Below the pieces are notes generated by a model. That model saw only the letters and a list, made by a program, of their open reading frames with translations, made no database searches and was not told the DNA's origin. 64,000 nt of DNA, taken from contig CAIMVG010000020.1 of assembly GCA_903844845.1 (NCBI GenBank), positions 92,601 through 156,600 of the forward strand. Direction: 5' to 3'. The position numbers were made by a program, and so were the translations under genes. Source of the DNA: an uncultured Dehalococcoidia bacterium. Lineage in GTDB: Bacteria > Chloroflexota > Dehalococcoidia > Dehalococcoidales > UBA1222. Of the stretch, positions 17,745 through 26,305 are shown in pieces; within the stretch, counting starts at the first letter, position 1, and the number at the start of each line of letters is the position of its first letter.

Positions 17745-18545
17745 ATGAGAAAAGGGAGTTCATATTTCATCTTGACGGCGCTGATGATCGCAGTCATGGT
17801 GGTTGCATCGTGCGGTGGGGGGACGAAGACCACTTCCAGCACCACGACGACGCCCGGAACCACCACGCCGTCAAGCTCGACGACCAGCAGCGCTACCACC
17901 GGTACCACCTCCGGCACTACCACCAGCACCAAGAGCAACACTACTACCTCCAGTTCAGGAGGTGCCTTGCCCACGACCGCTATAGCAATCTCCACGCACA
18001 CCGATGCGGTACTGGCAAGCTATAAAGGCTTGTGCTTGATGTGTCACGGAGCTGGGATGTCGAACCAGTTCCCGATGTCCCCGTCGTGGGACGGCAAGAA
18101 GAACGGTTCGACGGAAAATACCGGCGTTTATACCATCACCGCCGGCTCACCCGCTGACCATACCGGGCGCACCGCAGACTCCTGCACGACCCAGTCAGGG
18201 TGCCACACTACCGGAGTTGCTGTCGTGATGAAGACGATATATGTAACCACGCCCGGTACCTCGCTTCCTCCCAAGGGGACCACCGTGGCATTCCAGGATC
18301 CTAAACCCGGTGTTAACCCACCTACCAATGTGCCGCACGCCATCACCGGCGCTTATGAGAACTGCATCACCTGCCACATGGGCGACAACGCCGCAGGTAG
18401 CCAGTTCGTAGTCTCCACCGACCATTGGTGCGAGGAATGCCACCATACGACTCCTGAACCCAGTTTCGACCCCGGGCATAACGGTTCCGGGTTCCCGACC
18501 CTACCGGCGCAGCAATCATGCATCATCTGCCATAAAGGTACGTAA
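17745..18545 (+). CDS. multiheme c-type cytochrome lipoprotein
   Basis: A 266-residue protein with a lipoprotein signal ending at Cys23 (VVASC) and a Ser/Thr-rich linker (about 28-72). Four canonical heme c sites follow: CLMCH (97-101), CITCH (207-211), CEECH (229-233) and CIICH (259-263). A fifth possible site with a longer spacing, C147-x5-C153-H154, lies between the first two. It should sit on the outer face of the membrane and carry electrons. AAGGAGGAATAAGG precedes the ATG. It lies between surface-protein genes rather than with a recognisable reductase, so its partner is unknown. Confidence 0.85.
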   Translation: MRKGSSYFILTALMIAVMVVASCGGGTKTTSSTTTTPGTTTPSSSTTSSATTGTTSGTTTSTKSNTTTSSSGGALPTTAIAISTHTDAVLASYKGLCLMCHGAGMSNQFPMSPSWDGKKNGSTENTGVYTITAGSPADHTGRTADSCTTQSGCHTTGVAVVMKTIYVTTPGTSLPPKGTTVAFQDPKPGVNPPTNVPHAITGAYENCITCHMGDNAAGSQFVVSTDHWCEECHHTTPEPSFDPGHNGSGFPTLPAQQSCIICHKGT

Positions 18546-18586
18546 TGGTTGGCGTAATCTAAGGTCTACCTAACCAGAATTCAGGC

Positions 18587-18622
18587 GGCAAGGATGAATC
18601 TCCCTGGAGATTCATCCTTGCC
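18587..18622. terminator. 17-bp perfect inverted repeat after cytochrome gene
   Basis: 18587-18603 (GGCAAGGATGAATCTCC) and 18606-18622 are exact complements with almost no loop. It lies 40 nt after the cytochrome stop and 58 nt before the next gene. It lacks a T-run, so it may act as a transcript end on either strand or as a protein-binding palindrome. Confidence 0.6.
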
Positions 18623-18680
18623 AAAGTGATTGTAAAGGAATAGGTCTGCCGTCCAACGGGCATAGATACTGGAGAACGAA

Positions 18681-19961
18681 ATGAGTAATAGCTGGCAGGT
18701 CAAATATGACGAGCTAATGGGTTTTATGTCTAAAAACCCATCTATCGTGATCAAGCCTGACGTCCTTTCCATACCCGGCGATGTCAGGACTGACTTCTAC
18801 GCGCTGTTCGACGGCATACGGGAAAATTACATCAGGGACAATTATTCTGCTCCTCTGGAAAAAGCCATCGACCTGAGCAGCAGCCATGAACGCATTAAAA
18901 ATGAGCTGTTAGCCAAACTGTCTCTTGAAGAACTGGAGATAAGGTCCACTATCCGGGGGTTCATCAGCGACCCTGTGGCTAATTCGGTAAAACTCCTTTT
19001 CGACCCGCTCTTCGACCTGCTGATGGGGAAAATAGGACTTGCCGCTTTCGAAGAAGTATCGAACACCAAATTGAAAATGTCCTTCGACACTTTTTTCCAG
19101 CACGCCAATCAGAGCTGGGTGATGCTCTCGCTGCTGAAACTTTTAGACCCGGATGAGGTCTACGTAGTGCCGCCGCCTCTCAATGAACTCGCCAATGAAT
19201 TCGACTCGGTCATCAACGACTCGGGCGGCATGACCAAGCAGATGCCCCCCGATGCGATCCAATCCAACAGGATTTCTTTTAACACTGCTACCTTCGCTTC
19301 TTTTATGTTCCCCAAGGTCATCGTGCATTCCAAACTGTTGAACCTGTTCGTTTCCATCGCGTCGGATTTCCGCAACGTACCGATACGGGTTGTATATTTG
19401 AATAAAAATGTGGATTGGCTGCCCTTGATGGGCGTGTATCAAACAGTGGGCAATACAAAAATATGGCCCGATATCGCAATATATATGGCAAATCAGCCCA
19501 ATGACCTGGTTTTAGTCTCAGACAACCAGTACATCGCCGTACCAGACATCATCATGAGCATCGAAGGTGAAACCAGGCTGCGTGAAACTTCTACCCGTGA
19601 AATCCTGAATAAGCAAGACCAGGCTTTCAAAGCCCGGGTAGGGAATTTCGTGATCTCCCCCGACATGATTCAAGACGCGGACCTGGCCGATTTGACACAG
19701 CAGCTTAAACCGCGTGGCGCGAATATTGAAGCCCCGGCTGAACCGGCGGAAACATCATCTGCCAACAAAGCGGCCAGTGCCCCCGCCGAAAAACCGCCCG
19801 ATATTGCTCCACAAAGGGGGATCGATATTTTGAGCGTCGGTTATGATGAGACAAAGTTGGGACCGATATTTGAGGCCATCCTCCATTCAGAACATTATTC
19901 CCAGTTGGTCCCGCCTCCGGCTGCGCCGGCGGAACAGGGTGTTGAAAAAAACGGGAATTAG
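18681..19961 (+). CDS. hypothetical 426-residue cytoplasmic protein
   Basis: Not recognised. The first 180 residues are helical and acidic. The middle (about 240-345) has alternating strands with WPDIAIYMAN, VPDIIMSIEGETRL and TREILNKQDQAFK, faintly like the PD-(D/E)xK fold of Uma2 proteins, though I would not rely on it. An Ala/Pro/Glu-rich linker (about 345-380) leads to a short conserved-looking C-terminal tail (IDILSVGYDETKLGPIFEAIL). There is no signal peptide. GGAG lies 6 nt before the ATG. It precedes the lipoprotein and dehydratase-type operon in the same direction, so it could be co-transcribed with them. Confidence 0.65.
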   Translation: MSNSWQVKYDELMGFMSKNPSIVIKPDVLSIPGDVRTDFYALFDGIRENYIRDNYSAPLEKAIDLSSSHERIKNELLAKLSLEELEIRSTIRGFISDPVANSVKLLFDPLFDLLMGKIGLAAFEEVSNTKLKMSFDTFFQHANQSWVMLSLLKLLDPDEVYVVPPPLNELANEFDSVINDSGGMTKQMPPDAIQSNRISFNTATFASFMFPKVIVHSKLLNLFVSIASDFRNVPIRVVYLNKNVDWLPLMGVYQTVGNTKIWPDIAIYMANQPNDLVLVSDNQYIAVPDIIMSIEGETRLRETSTREILNKQDQAFKARVGNFVISPDMIQDADLADLTQQLKPRGANIEAPAEPAETSSANKAASAPAEKPPDIAPQRGIDILSVGYDETKLGPIFEAILHSEHYSQLVPPPAAPAEQGVEKNGN

Positions 19962-19986
19962 TCTTTCGGGGTCAATTTTAAGACTG

Positions 19987-20508
19987 ATGCAAATGCGGAC
20001 TACAGTTAAAGTGATCAGGGGGATAGGCATCTTCTTGCTATGCGTCTCAACGATACTGGGCAGTACTTTCCTGTCTGGCTGCGGAAATAGCCAGACACAA
20101 GATACCCTGAAAACTGACCAGTCGCAGAATATCTACCAGGTCATGGAGCCAGCCCAAGCCAACGGGCAATCAGTAACGAATTTTGTTCGAGTCCTGTCAA
20201 CAGGCGATGAGGTCAGCGGTAGTATCAATTTATCCGGTGAGTGGGAGGTCCCGGGGGATTCGCGTACCCCTTGGACTTATCAGGCATGGGACTCGGCGGG
20301 AGGCATGATAGACAGCGCGACCATCAGGTTCATGCCTTTTGATAACGAAAATCCCTATCATTATTTCAATTTTGTCGCCGCGATTCCCGGACAATATATC
20401 ATCCGTATAATCCACTACAGCCTGATGGTTCAATACTTGAGTATTGAGATTTCTCCGCCGGGGTGGCTGAACGCAGGGCAATCAGTTTTCAAATCCGTCA
20501 CGGGGTAA
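19987..20508 (+). CDS. hypothetical lipoprotein
   Basis: A 173-residue exported protein. A basic, hydrophobic signal (VIRGIGIFLLCVSTILG) ends in the lipobox FLSGC. The mature part is beta-rich (FVRVLSTGDEVSGSINLSGEWEV...YIIRI), resembling a jelly-roll or emp24-like domain. I start at the ATG at 19987 because the signal peptide begins there; the frame is open further upstream inside the previous gene. No family was recognised. Confidence 0.6.
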   Translation: MQMRTTVKVIRGIGIFLLCVSTILGSTFLSGCGNSQTQDTLKTDQSQNIYQVMEPAQANGQSVTNFVRVLSTGDEVSGSINLSGEWEVPGDSRTPWTYQAWDSAGGMIDSATIRFMPFDNENPYHYFNFVAAIPGQYIIRIIHYSLMVQYLSIEISPPGWLNAGQSVFKSVTG

Positions 20509-20546
20509 ATAGTTAAAAACAATCCAAATAAGGAGACTGACTCAGG

Positions 20547-21350
20547 ATGATTGTAGTAGGGGTTGACATCGGCAGCACCACTGCCAAGGCGGTGGTTTTA
20601 AACGAAAGCGCGACCATTTGGAGCGCTATCATTCCATCGGGAAATAGTCCCCCGTCCGCCGGCAAGGAGGTGTTCGCCCTGGCTGTCAAAAACAGCCAGC
20701 ATACGATGGAAGAGGTTTCCTACGTTATCGCCACCGGTTACGGGAGGGTTTCAGCCGAGTTCGCTAATAAAACGGTTACCGAGATATCGTGTCACGGCCG
20801 CGGGGCTAACTACCTCAACCCGGCCACCAGGACGATCATCGATATCGGCGGGCAAGACTCTAAAGCGATTAGTCTGGATGAACACGGCAAGGTCATCGAC
20901 TTCATGATAAACGACAAATGCGCATCCGGCACCGGCAGGTTTCTCGAGACCGCTGCCGAGTTGGTGCTGCGCGTAAAACTCCAGGACCTGGGTACTCTCT
21001 CTGCCAAGGCGACCGATACGCCCAACATCTCCAGTGCCTGCACCGTCTTCGCCCAGACCGAAATGGTAAGCCTGCTGGCAACCGGTGTACCTGTCGAAAA
21101 CCTGGTCGCCGGGCTCCACAGGGCCGTTGCAGCCAGAGTATCCAGCATGGTAAAAAGGATCGGCATCAAGCCCACCGTGATGATGACGGGAGGCGTCGCC
21201 AAAAACAGCGGTGTGATTGCCGCGTTCCGGAAAGAACTCAACATCGACGTCGTGGTGCCGACAAATATGGACCCCCAACTGGTGGGCGCCCTCGGGGCGG
21301 CCCTGATAGCCCAGGAGATGGCGAAAAATGGCGGGACCGGCCGTGTTTGA
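20547..21350 (+). CDS. 2-hydroxyacyl-CoA dehydratase / benzoyl-CoA reductase-type activator ATPase
   Basis: A 267-residue ASKHA-fold ATPase (HgdC/BadF family). ATP hydrolysis in this dimer drives a low-potential electron from one [4Fe-4S] cluster into the partner enzyme. It has VGVDIGSTTAKAV (residues 4-16), the second phosphate motif IDIGGQDSKAI (about 98) and the cluster ligands C125 (KCASGTGRFLE) and C165 (SSACTVFAQTE). The adenosine motif TGGVAKNSGV is near 215. It overlaps the next gene by 23 nt and heads a five-gene operon with two large subunits and two membrane redox proteins. Confidence 0.93.
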   Translation: MIVVGVDIGSTTAKAVVLNESATIWSAIIPSGNSPPSAGKEVFALAVKNSQHTMEEVSYVIATGYGRVSAEFANKTVTEISCHGRGANYLNPATRTIIDIGGQDSKAISLDEHGKVIDFMINDKCASGTGRFLETAAELVLRVKLQDLGTLSAKATDTPNISSACTVFAQTEMVSLLATGVPVENLVAGLHRAVAARVSSMVKRIGIKPTVMMTGGVAKNSGVIAAFRKELNIDVVVPTNMDPQLVGALGAALIAQEMAKNGGTGRV

Positions 21351-22533
21351 TACCGCGAACCCCACAGCCGGTTTGCTGGACCACCTGGATGAGAGGCTGG
21401 CCAAAGAGCTTGCGTTGATAGCTGAGGCCAAGCAAAAAGGCCAGAAGGTTATCGGCTATTTCTGCCCATACCTGCCGGAAGAACTGATATTAGCGGGCGG
21501 CATGCTCCCGGTGCGTCTGGCTTTCGGCGGCGAGTTAGAATCTTCAGTCGCCGGTGAAGAATATCTGAAAGCCTACAGTTGCCCCGTTTCGCGTTCCTGC
21601 GTCGGGTATCAGGTCACCGGCACTAACGAATACTATAACCTGGTGGACGCCTTTTGCGTCACTCAAACCTGCGAAAACATCAAGCACGTCCAGGAGTATC
21701 TTGAAAAGCGCTTTACCAAACCCGTATTCAGGCTCGGGTTGCCCCGCACCTGCGATTCAACGCGTTCACGCCCGCAATCCATCGAATATTTCAAGGGAGA
21801 ATTGCAGTCGCTGCGGGCTAAACTCGGCGAATTCGGCGGGCGCCCCATCAGAGACCTGGACATACGCCGGGCTATCACTCTGTGCAATAACATCCGGGAG
21901 AAATTGCGCTTTATCTATGAATACCCGGACCAAAGGCACACCTTGCTCGATTGGTATGACAGTTTTAAGATAACGCAGGCCGGTTTCCTGATGAACAGGA
22001 AGGACTATCTTAAAGAGCTCGAACTGATCGAGCGGTCAATCATCGGGCGCAAGCCGCCGGTCGAGGCCGATGGAAAGGTACGCATGTTGCTGATGGGCAG
22101 CATGCTCGGAATCGGAGACCATAAGATACCTGACCTGATCAAGGAAACCGGCGGTAAAATTGTCACTGACAACACCTGTACCGGAATATCCAATTCCCGC
22201 AAAAACGTCACAGTGTTCGGGATTATCGGAGACACCATGGAAGCGCTGGCAGAAAGATATCTTTATAATGTGCCCTGCCCGTGTATGACCGACCTCGACC
22301 GGAGGCTAAAACGCACTTCGATGATAATCCAGGACTACGCGGTAGAGGGAGTAATTTATTACAACCTCAAGTACTGCGATAACTGGCGCACCGAATACCC
22401 GATTTTCAAAGATTACCTGCAAAAAGAACTGAAGATGCCCATCCTCTTGATTGAGTCTGACTATTCGCCTTCCGACGTTGGGACCATACGAACCAAAATA
22501 GAAGCGTTTATAGAAATGATACGAGGTATATAG
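21328..22533 (+). CDS. 2-hydroxyacyl-CoA dehydratase-family (HgdB/BcrC-like) Fe-S subunit
   Basis: A 401-residue member of the 2-hydroxyglutaryl-CoA dehydratase D-component family. It is rich in cysteines in conserved positions: SCPVSRSC near residue 90, CVTQTC near 112, NTCTG near 290, NVPCPCM near 316, plus KYCDNWR. It also has the family opening GYFCPYLPEELILAGGMLPVRL. It should carry an iron-sulfur (possibly double-cubane) active centre that receives electrons from the upstream activator. Family members dehydrate 2-hydroxyacyl-CoA, reduce benzoyl-CoA or reduce other small molecules. No CoA transferase or beta-oxidation gene is nearby to tell which. Confidence 0.88.
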   Translation: MAGPAVFDTANPTAGLLDHLDERLAKELALIAEAKQKGQKVIGYFCPYLPEELILAGGMLPVRLAFGGELESSVAGEEYLKAYSCPVSRSCVGYQVTGTNEYYNLVDAFCVTQTCENIKHVQEYLEKRFTKPVFRLGLPRTCDSTRSRPQSIEYFKGELQSLRAKLGEFGGRPIRDLDIRRAITLCNNIREKLRFIYEYPDQRHTLLDWYDSFKITQAGFLMNRKDYLKELELIERSIIGRKPPVEADGKVRMLLMGSMLGIGDHKIPDLIKETGGKIVTDNTCTGISNSRKNVTVFGIIGDTMEALAERYLYNVPCPCMTDLDRRLKRTSMIIQDYAVEGVIYYNLKYCDNWRTEYPIFKDYLQKELKMPILLIESDYSPSDVGTIRTKIEAFIEMIRGI

Positions 22534-22535
22534 CC

Positions 22536-23750
22536 ATGCAACTCGAGATCGCCGCCGGGATCGCCGATCTGCGCTTCGACAGGGGGCTGCAGACCTTTCC
22601 TGAGATTTTGTCCGCTTACCTGGATTTTAATCCGAAAGTCGCACAACCCGAAAAAAAAGTGGTTGCCAACGGGCCGCTTTCGCCGGCAGATATCATTTAT
22701 GCGGCAGGTGCGCTTCCCTACGACTTCAGCACCCACCAGAACTTGCAGGCCATTTTCAGCGGCAATAATAGCCTTAGCCAGCAGGCTGTTGACATGCTGG
22801 TAAGCAGTGAGTTCAACCCCTGGTACCAGGTGATGCTCGGGGCTTTTTTGTACGACCAGAACCAGATTCCGATCGATTTATTTTCCACGTCGATAGGGGA
22901 GTTCGACGATCAGCTAACCAAGAGTTTTCAGCTGATGGCCCGGGCCCGCTCCAGGGCTTTTATTGATTGGGAAGTTCCCAGGCATGATGCGCCGTCGGAA
23001 GCTCTAGCGCTGGACTTTTTGAAAAAAGAGATCAAGCAATTCATCCTCGAGATAAGCGCCCATACAGGGCATAATACCGGCGACCATGACCTCAGCAGGG
23101 CCGTACACGCCGGCAACCTGTTGCGCGGCGACATGGCCGAGATAGATAAATTGCTGGCGGCGAAGGTGGTCCCGCTGTCCGGCCTTGAATATTATCTGCT
23201 CCAGGTGATGCTCGGTGATTTCGCGAGGAATCCGGACGGGCTGCACAGCCAGTTTAGTCTCCTGATAGACGAATTGAACGGCAGGGTGGAAAACCATGAA
23301 TCGGCCCCCGGCATACGCACTTCACCGGTCAGGGTATACATCATGGGAGACGAAACCCAGGAGCTTCATCTATACAACTCGATCGAGGACGCCGGCGGGG
23401 TTCTGGTGGGATGCGACTTCAGGATGCCGCTCTATTACGGACTGGTTAATGAAACGGAGAAACCGGTTGACAGCCTCGCCAGATGGGTATGGAACATGCC
23501 GAACAACCTGCCTCTCCAGGAACGCATCGAATTCGAGTTACTGCGCATTAAAATGCAAAAACCGGACGCGGTCATCCTCAGCAACGTAGTAGGGTCAAGG
23601 CATTTGACCGGAATCGAGAGACTGGTAAAGGATGCACTCAAAGACAAACTGGGGATCCCTGTGCTTTCCATAGAGACCACATTGCCTAAAGAAAATGTCG
23701 ATAAGATCGATTATCAGATAAACGCTTTAATGCAGATGATTGGTGGTTGA
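22536..23750 (+). CDS. 2-hydroxyacyl-CoA dehydratase-family second subunit, nearly cysteine-free
   Basis: A 404-residue protein with the same fold landmarks as its neighbour (SPADIIYAAGALPYDF near residue 50, VYIMGDETQELHLYNSIEDAGG near 270, PDAVILSNVVGSRHLTGIE near 345, PVLSIETTLPKE near 380). Unlike the usual subunit it has only one cysteine (GCDFRM, near residue 290), so it cannot ligate a cluster in the normal way. It starts two nucleotides after the preceding stop. It may be a structural or substrate-binding half of a heterodimer in which only the first subunit is redox-active. Confidence 0.85.
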   Translation: MQLEIAAGIADLRFDRGLQTFPEILSAYLDFNPKVAQPEKKVVANGPLSPADIIYAAGALPYDFSTHQNLQAIFSGNNSLSQQAVDMLVSSEFNPWYQVMLGAFLYDQNQIPIDLFSTSIGEFDDQLTKSFQLMARARSRAFIDWEVPRHDAPSEALALDFLKKEIKQFILEISAHTGHNTGDHDLSRAVHAGNLLRGDMAEIDKLLAAKVVPLSGLEYYLLQVMLGDFARNPDGLHSQFSLLIDELNGRVENHESAPGIRTSPVRVYIMGDETQELHLYNSIEDAGGVLVGCDFRMPLYYGLVNETEKPVDSLARWVWNMPNNLPLQERIEFELLRIKMQKPDAVILSNVVGSRHLTGIERLVKDALKDKLGIPVLSIETTLPKENVDKIDYQINALMQMIGG

Positions 23751-23770
23751 AGCTGAGCCGAGGAGTGGAT

Positions 23771-24916
23771 ATGTTATCACGTTTCAGGTCAAAAATACTG
23801 GCTTTATTATTAACCCTCCCAGTGGCGGGCTTTGCCCTATGGTGGTACAGCCATCCGCTGCCCTGGTTCGGCGTGTTAATGGCTTTAATCAGCGGAAGCT
23901 TCACTTTTCTCATTATCAATGCCAAGCGCAAGATGAGCCTGCAGCGCCCTCTATTTATCGGGTTATTCGGCGTTTTTTTGGGGACGATCCTATCGGTGGT
24001 TTACGTAGACAACAACACGGCGGCCTTTCTGGATTGGGCCCACCGCCATACCATCGCGTACTATCGCATCGGCGAAACGGTCCGCAGCACGGTTTTCCCC
24101 TGCACACTTACGCTGTCGCAGGTCTTTCTAGGCCGGGCGGCAAATTATTTCCCATCGACGGGATCATGGCTGGTGAGCTTCCCGTCCTCGCTGCACGCAT
24201 TCCTTTTGATACTGATCCCTTTCACCGTGACGACACTGCTATTCGGCCGAAGCATCTGCGGCTGGATTTGCCCTTTCGGGGGATTGCCCGAAGCCATGGT
24301 GACCGGAAACAAGACCAGATGGTCGCTGAATTTCCTTAAAAAGAAATCGGTGGTGGAGGATAAAAAGGAAATCGAGGGTCTCCAGGACTGGGTGAAGGAC
24401 GTCAAGTACGGAGTGCTGTTAGCCTCGCTGCTGCTGGCTGTCTCCCTCGCATTCCCGGCGGTCTGCCTGCTGTGCCCGGTATTTTGGCTCTCCTCCCTTC
24501 CTGTCTTCTGGGTGATAATCGGATTAATGGTAGTCTTCGCCCTGATTTTGCCCTTCATGACCAAGAAACGATGGTGGTGTCAGATCTGCCCGCTGGGAGC
24601 CCTGTTCGCCATGATCGACAAGATCAGCATCTTCCGGGTACATATGGACAAGAAAAAATGCGATAGATGCATGGACTGCGTCTATGAATGTCGCATGTAC
24701 GCCTTGACACCGGAGGGGCTGGACAAGGATCTAAAACCGGATGAAGACTGCATCAGATGCGGGCGCTGCATCGAGGTTTGCCCGGAAAAAGCGGCCGACC
24801 TGTATTTCTTCAACACGTCCGTGAAAGCCAGGAACATTTTTATATCCCTTACCATGGTCGCCATACTAGCCTGGTATACCTGGTTCATATTCATCCTGCT
24901 GGGTAAATTTGGCTAA
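23771..24916 (+). CDS. NapH/MauN-like membrane polyferredoxin
   Basis: A 381-residue integral membrane protein with about six helices, the two cytoplasmic NapH signatures CGWICPFG and CQICPLG, and an extra CLLCPV. A C-terminal 2[4Fe-4S] ferredoxin domain (CDRCMDCVYEC and CIRCGRCIEVCP) follows. Such proteins move electrons between the quinone pool or soluble donors and partner enzymes across the membrane. The ATG at 23771 has GAGGAG 6 nt upstream; a TTG 24 nt earlier is in frame but has no SD. Position directly after the dehydratase-type subunits suggests that it feeds or drains that enzyme. Confidence 0.88.
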   Translation: MLSRFRSKILALLLTLPVAGFALWWYSHPLPWFGVLMALISGSFTFLIINAKRKMSLQRPLFIGLFGVFLGTILSVVYVDNNTAAFLDWAHRHTIAYYRIGETVRSTVFPCTLTLSQVFLGRAANYFPSTGSWLVSFPSSLHAFLLILIPFTVTTLLFGRSICGWICPFGGLPEAMVTGNKTRWSLNFLKKKSVVEDKKEIEGLQDWVKDVKYGVLLASLLLAVSLAFPAVCLLCPVFWLSSLPVFWVIIGLMVVFALILPFMTKKRWWCQICPLGALFAMIDKISIFRVHMDKKKCDRCMDCVYECRMYALTPEGLDKDLKPDEDCIRCGRCIEVCPEKAADLYFFNTSVKARNIFISLTMVAILAWYTWFIFILLGKFG

Positions 24917-24928
24917 ACCCGGGGCAAG

Positions 24929-25573
24929 ATGCTTAGTGTAATCCTGGCTGCACTGGCGATGGGAGTTGGCACCATCCTGTCGTGCGCGGCTTTATGTGTG
25001 CCGCTGGTGATGCCCTACGCGGCAACGGCCGATAGGCCCGGTTTTCTTTCGGGAGCGGCTCCGGGGCTGGCATTCTCAACAGGCCGCCTTGTAAGTTATG
25101 TAGTCTTGATGCTGGCCCTGTTTTTTCTCAAATCTACCATCCAGGAAAATTTCCTGACCATCGCCATCGTCAATGTCACTTCGGGCCTGGTCGCGATATT
25201 AAGCGGATTATTTATCCTGGGCGCCTTCAAACGTTACCCCGCGTTTAACAAACATTACTGCTTAATGTTCAATGGTACACGTTCTCCGTTCGTGCTGGGG
25301 CTCCTGGCAGGCATCACTCCCTGCGCACCCCTTTTCGCAGCCCTGGCGTTTATCATGACGCTTGATAGCCTGTTTACAATGAGCCTGTTCATGATCTGTT
25401 TCTGGCTGGCCTCTACCCTGTTGATCATCGCACTATCTTCCATGGGCGGTGTCCTGGCCTCGCTGTTAAGCCGAAGAGTCGGGCTTGAAAGGGTGAGACG
25501 CATAGCCAGCATCGCGATAATTGTAATCGGACTGGTTCTGCTGATCAGGGGATTAAGCGGTTTTCAGGTGTGA
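24929..25573 (+). CDS. CcdA/DsbD-like transmembrane thiol-redox protein
   Basis: A 214-residue protein with about six membrane segments. Cysteines lie in the first helix (LSCAALCVPL) and in the repeat partner helix (LAGITPCAPLFAALA), the arrangement CcdA uses to carry reducing equivalents outward. Outward thiol reduction fits the nearby multiheme cytochrome and other exported cysteine proteins. The related UreH/SafE-type transporters are an alternative. It is the last gene of the five-gene redox operon. Confidence 0.75.
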   Translation: MLSVILAALAMGVGTILSCAALCVPLVMPYAATADRPGFLSGAAPGLAFSTGRLVSYVVLMLALFFLKSTIQENFLTIAIVNVTSGLVAILSGLFILGAFKRYPAFNKHYCLMFNGTRSPFVLGLLAGITPCAPLFAALAFIMTLDSLFTMSLFMICFWLASTLLIIALSSMGGVLASLLSRRVGLERVRRIASIAIIVIGLVLLIRGLSGFQV

Positions 25574-25643
25574 CCTGGCCCCGCCCATTCCTGTTCATGG
25601 GCGAAAAACATTAGCGCAAATTAGATTTTGAGGGAACCTGAAT

Positions 25644-26015
25644 ATGACCGAATACCCTACTACCTGGCAGCAATACCGTCTACCCGACGGGCGGGAATTT
25701 GCCATAGCCGTTTGCGGTTTCAGCGGCCGGGTCAGGCACCTTACCATCGACCACGACATCATGCGGCAAACCTGCATACGCTGCAATATGATCAATGACG
25801 GAAAGTGCAGTTCTGCAACACATTGCCTGGCATTGGAATGCCCGCTCAACCACAGTGAGCATGAGCAGCTGATGCATATGCTCGACATGTGGACCGACGA
25901 GCCTGCGGATGAAGATTCGGTCAAGCAACTCGGGGAAAAAACGGTTGTCGGTTGCCTGGTTGAGATGGCGCGCCGCATAAGTGATTCCCTGGCGGCGGAC
26001 GCTACAAAAAAATAA
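25644..26015 (+). CDS. hypothetical cysteine-rich 123-residue protein
   Basis: Not recognised. The central stretch has CIRCNM, DGKC, THC and LECPLNHSEH, six cysteines and histidines within about 35 residues, which suggests a metal site. The rest is soluble and helical. SD GAGGGAA precedes the ATG. It may belong with the redox operon 70 nt upstream. Confidence 0.6.
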   Translation: MTEYPTTWQQYRLPDGREFAIAVCGFSGRVRHLTIDHDIMRQTCIRCNMINDGKCSSATHCLALECPLNHSEHEQLMHMLDMWTDEPADEDSVKQLGEKTVVGCLVEMARRISDSLAADATKK

Positions 26016-26305
26016 GCGGCTGATGATCGGTTCATCGGGCTATCGATTCAGATTTCATCCCCCATGCGAAGTTCCGCTCACCGATTAAAACCCCATGATT
26101 ATAGGTTCCCCCATCTTTTCAAGGCATCATGCCAGCCCCTGTGGCGCCGTTTCAGATGTGGCCAGCGGGTTGCTAATGACTTGGTTTTGGTCAGTCGCTT
26201 CAGATGGCGTTTTGGCAATTACAGTTAATGTGCGCCAACGTCCTCCGGTTGACGGCATTACTTGGTCCGGCGCAGCTTGTCCGAATCGCAGGAAAAGGCG
26301 GGAAT

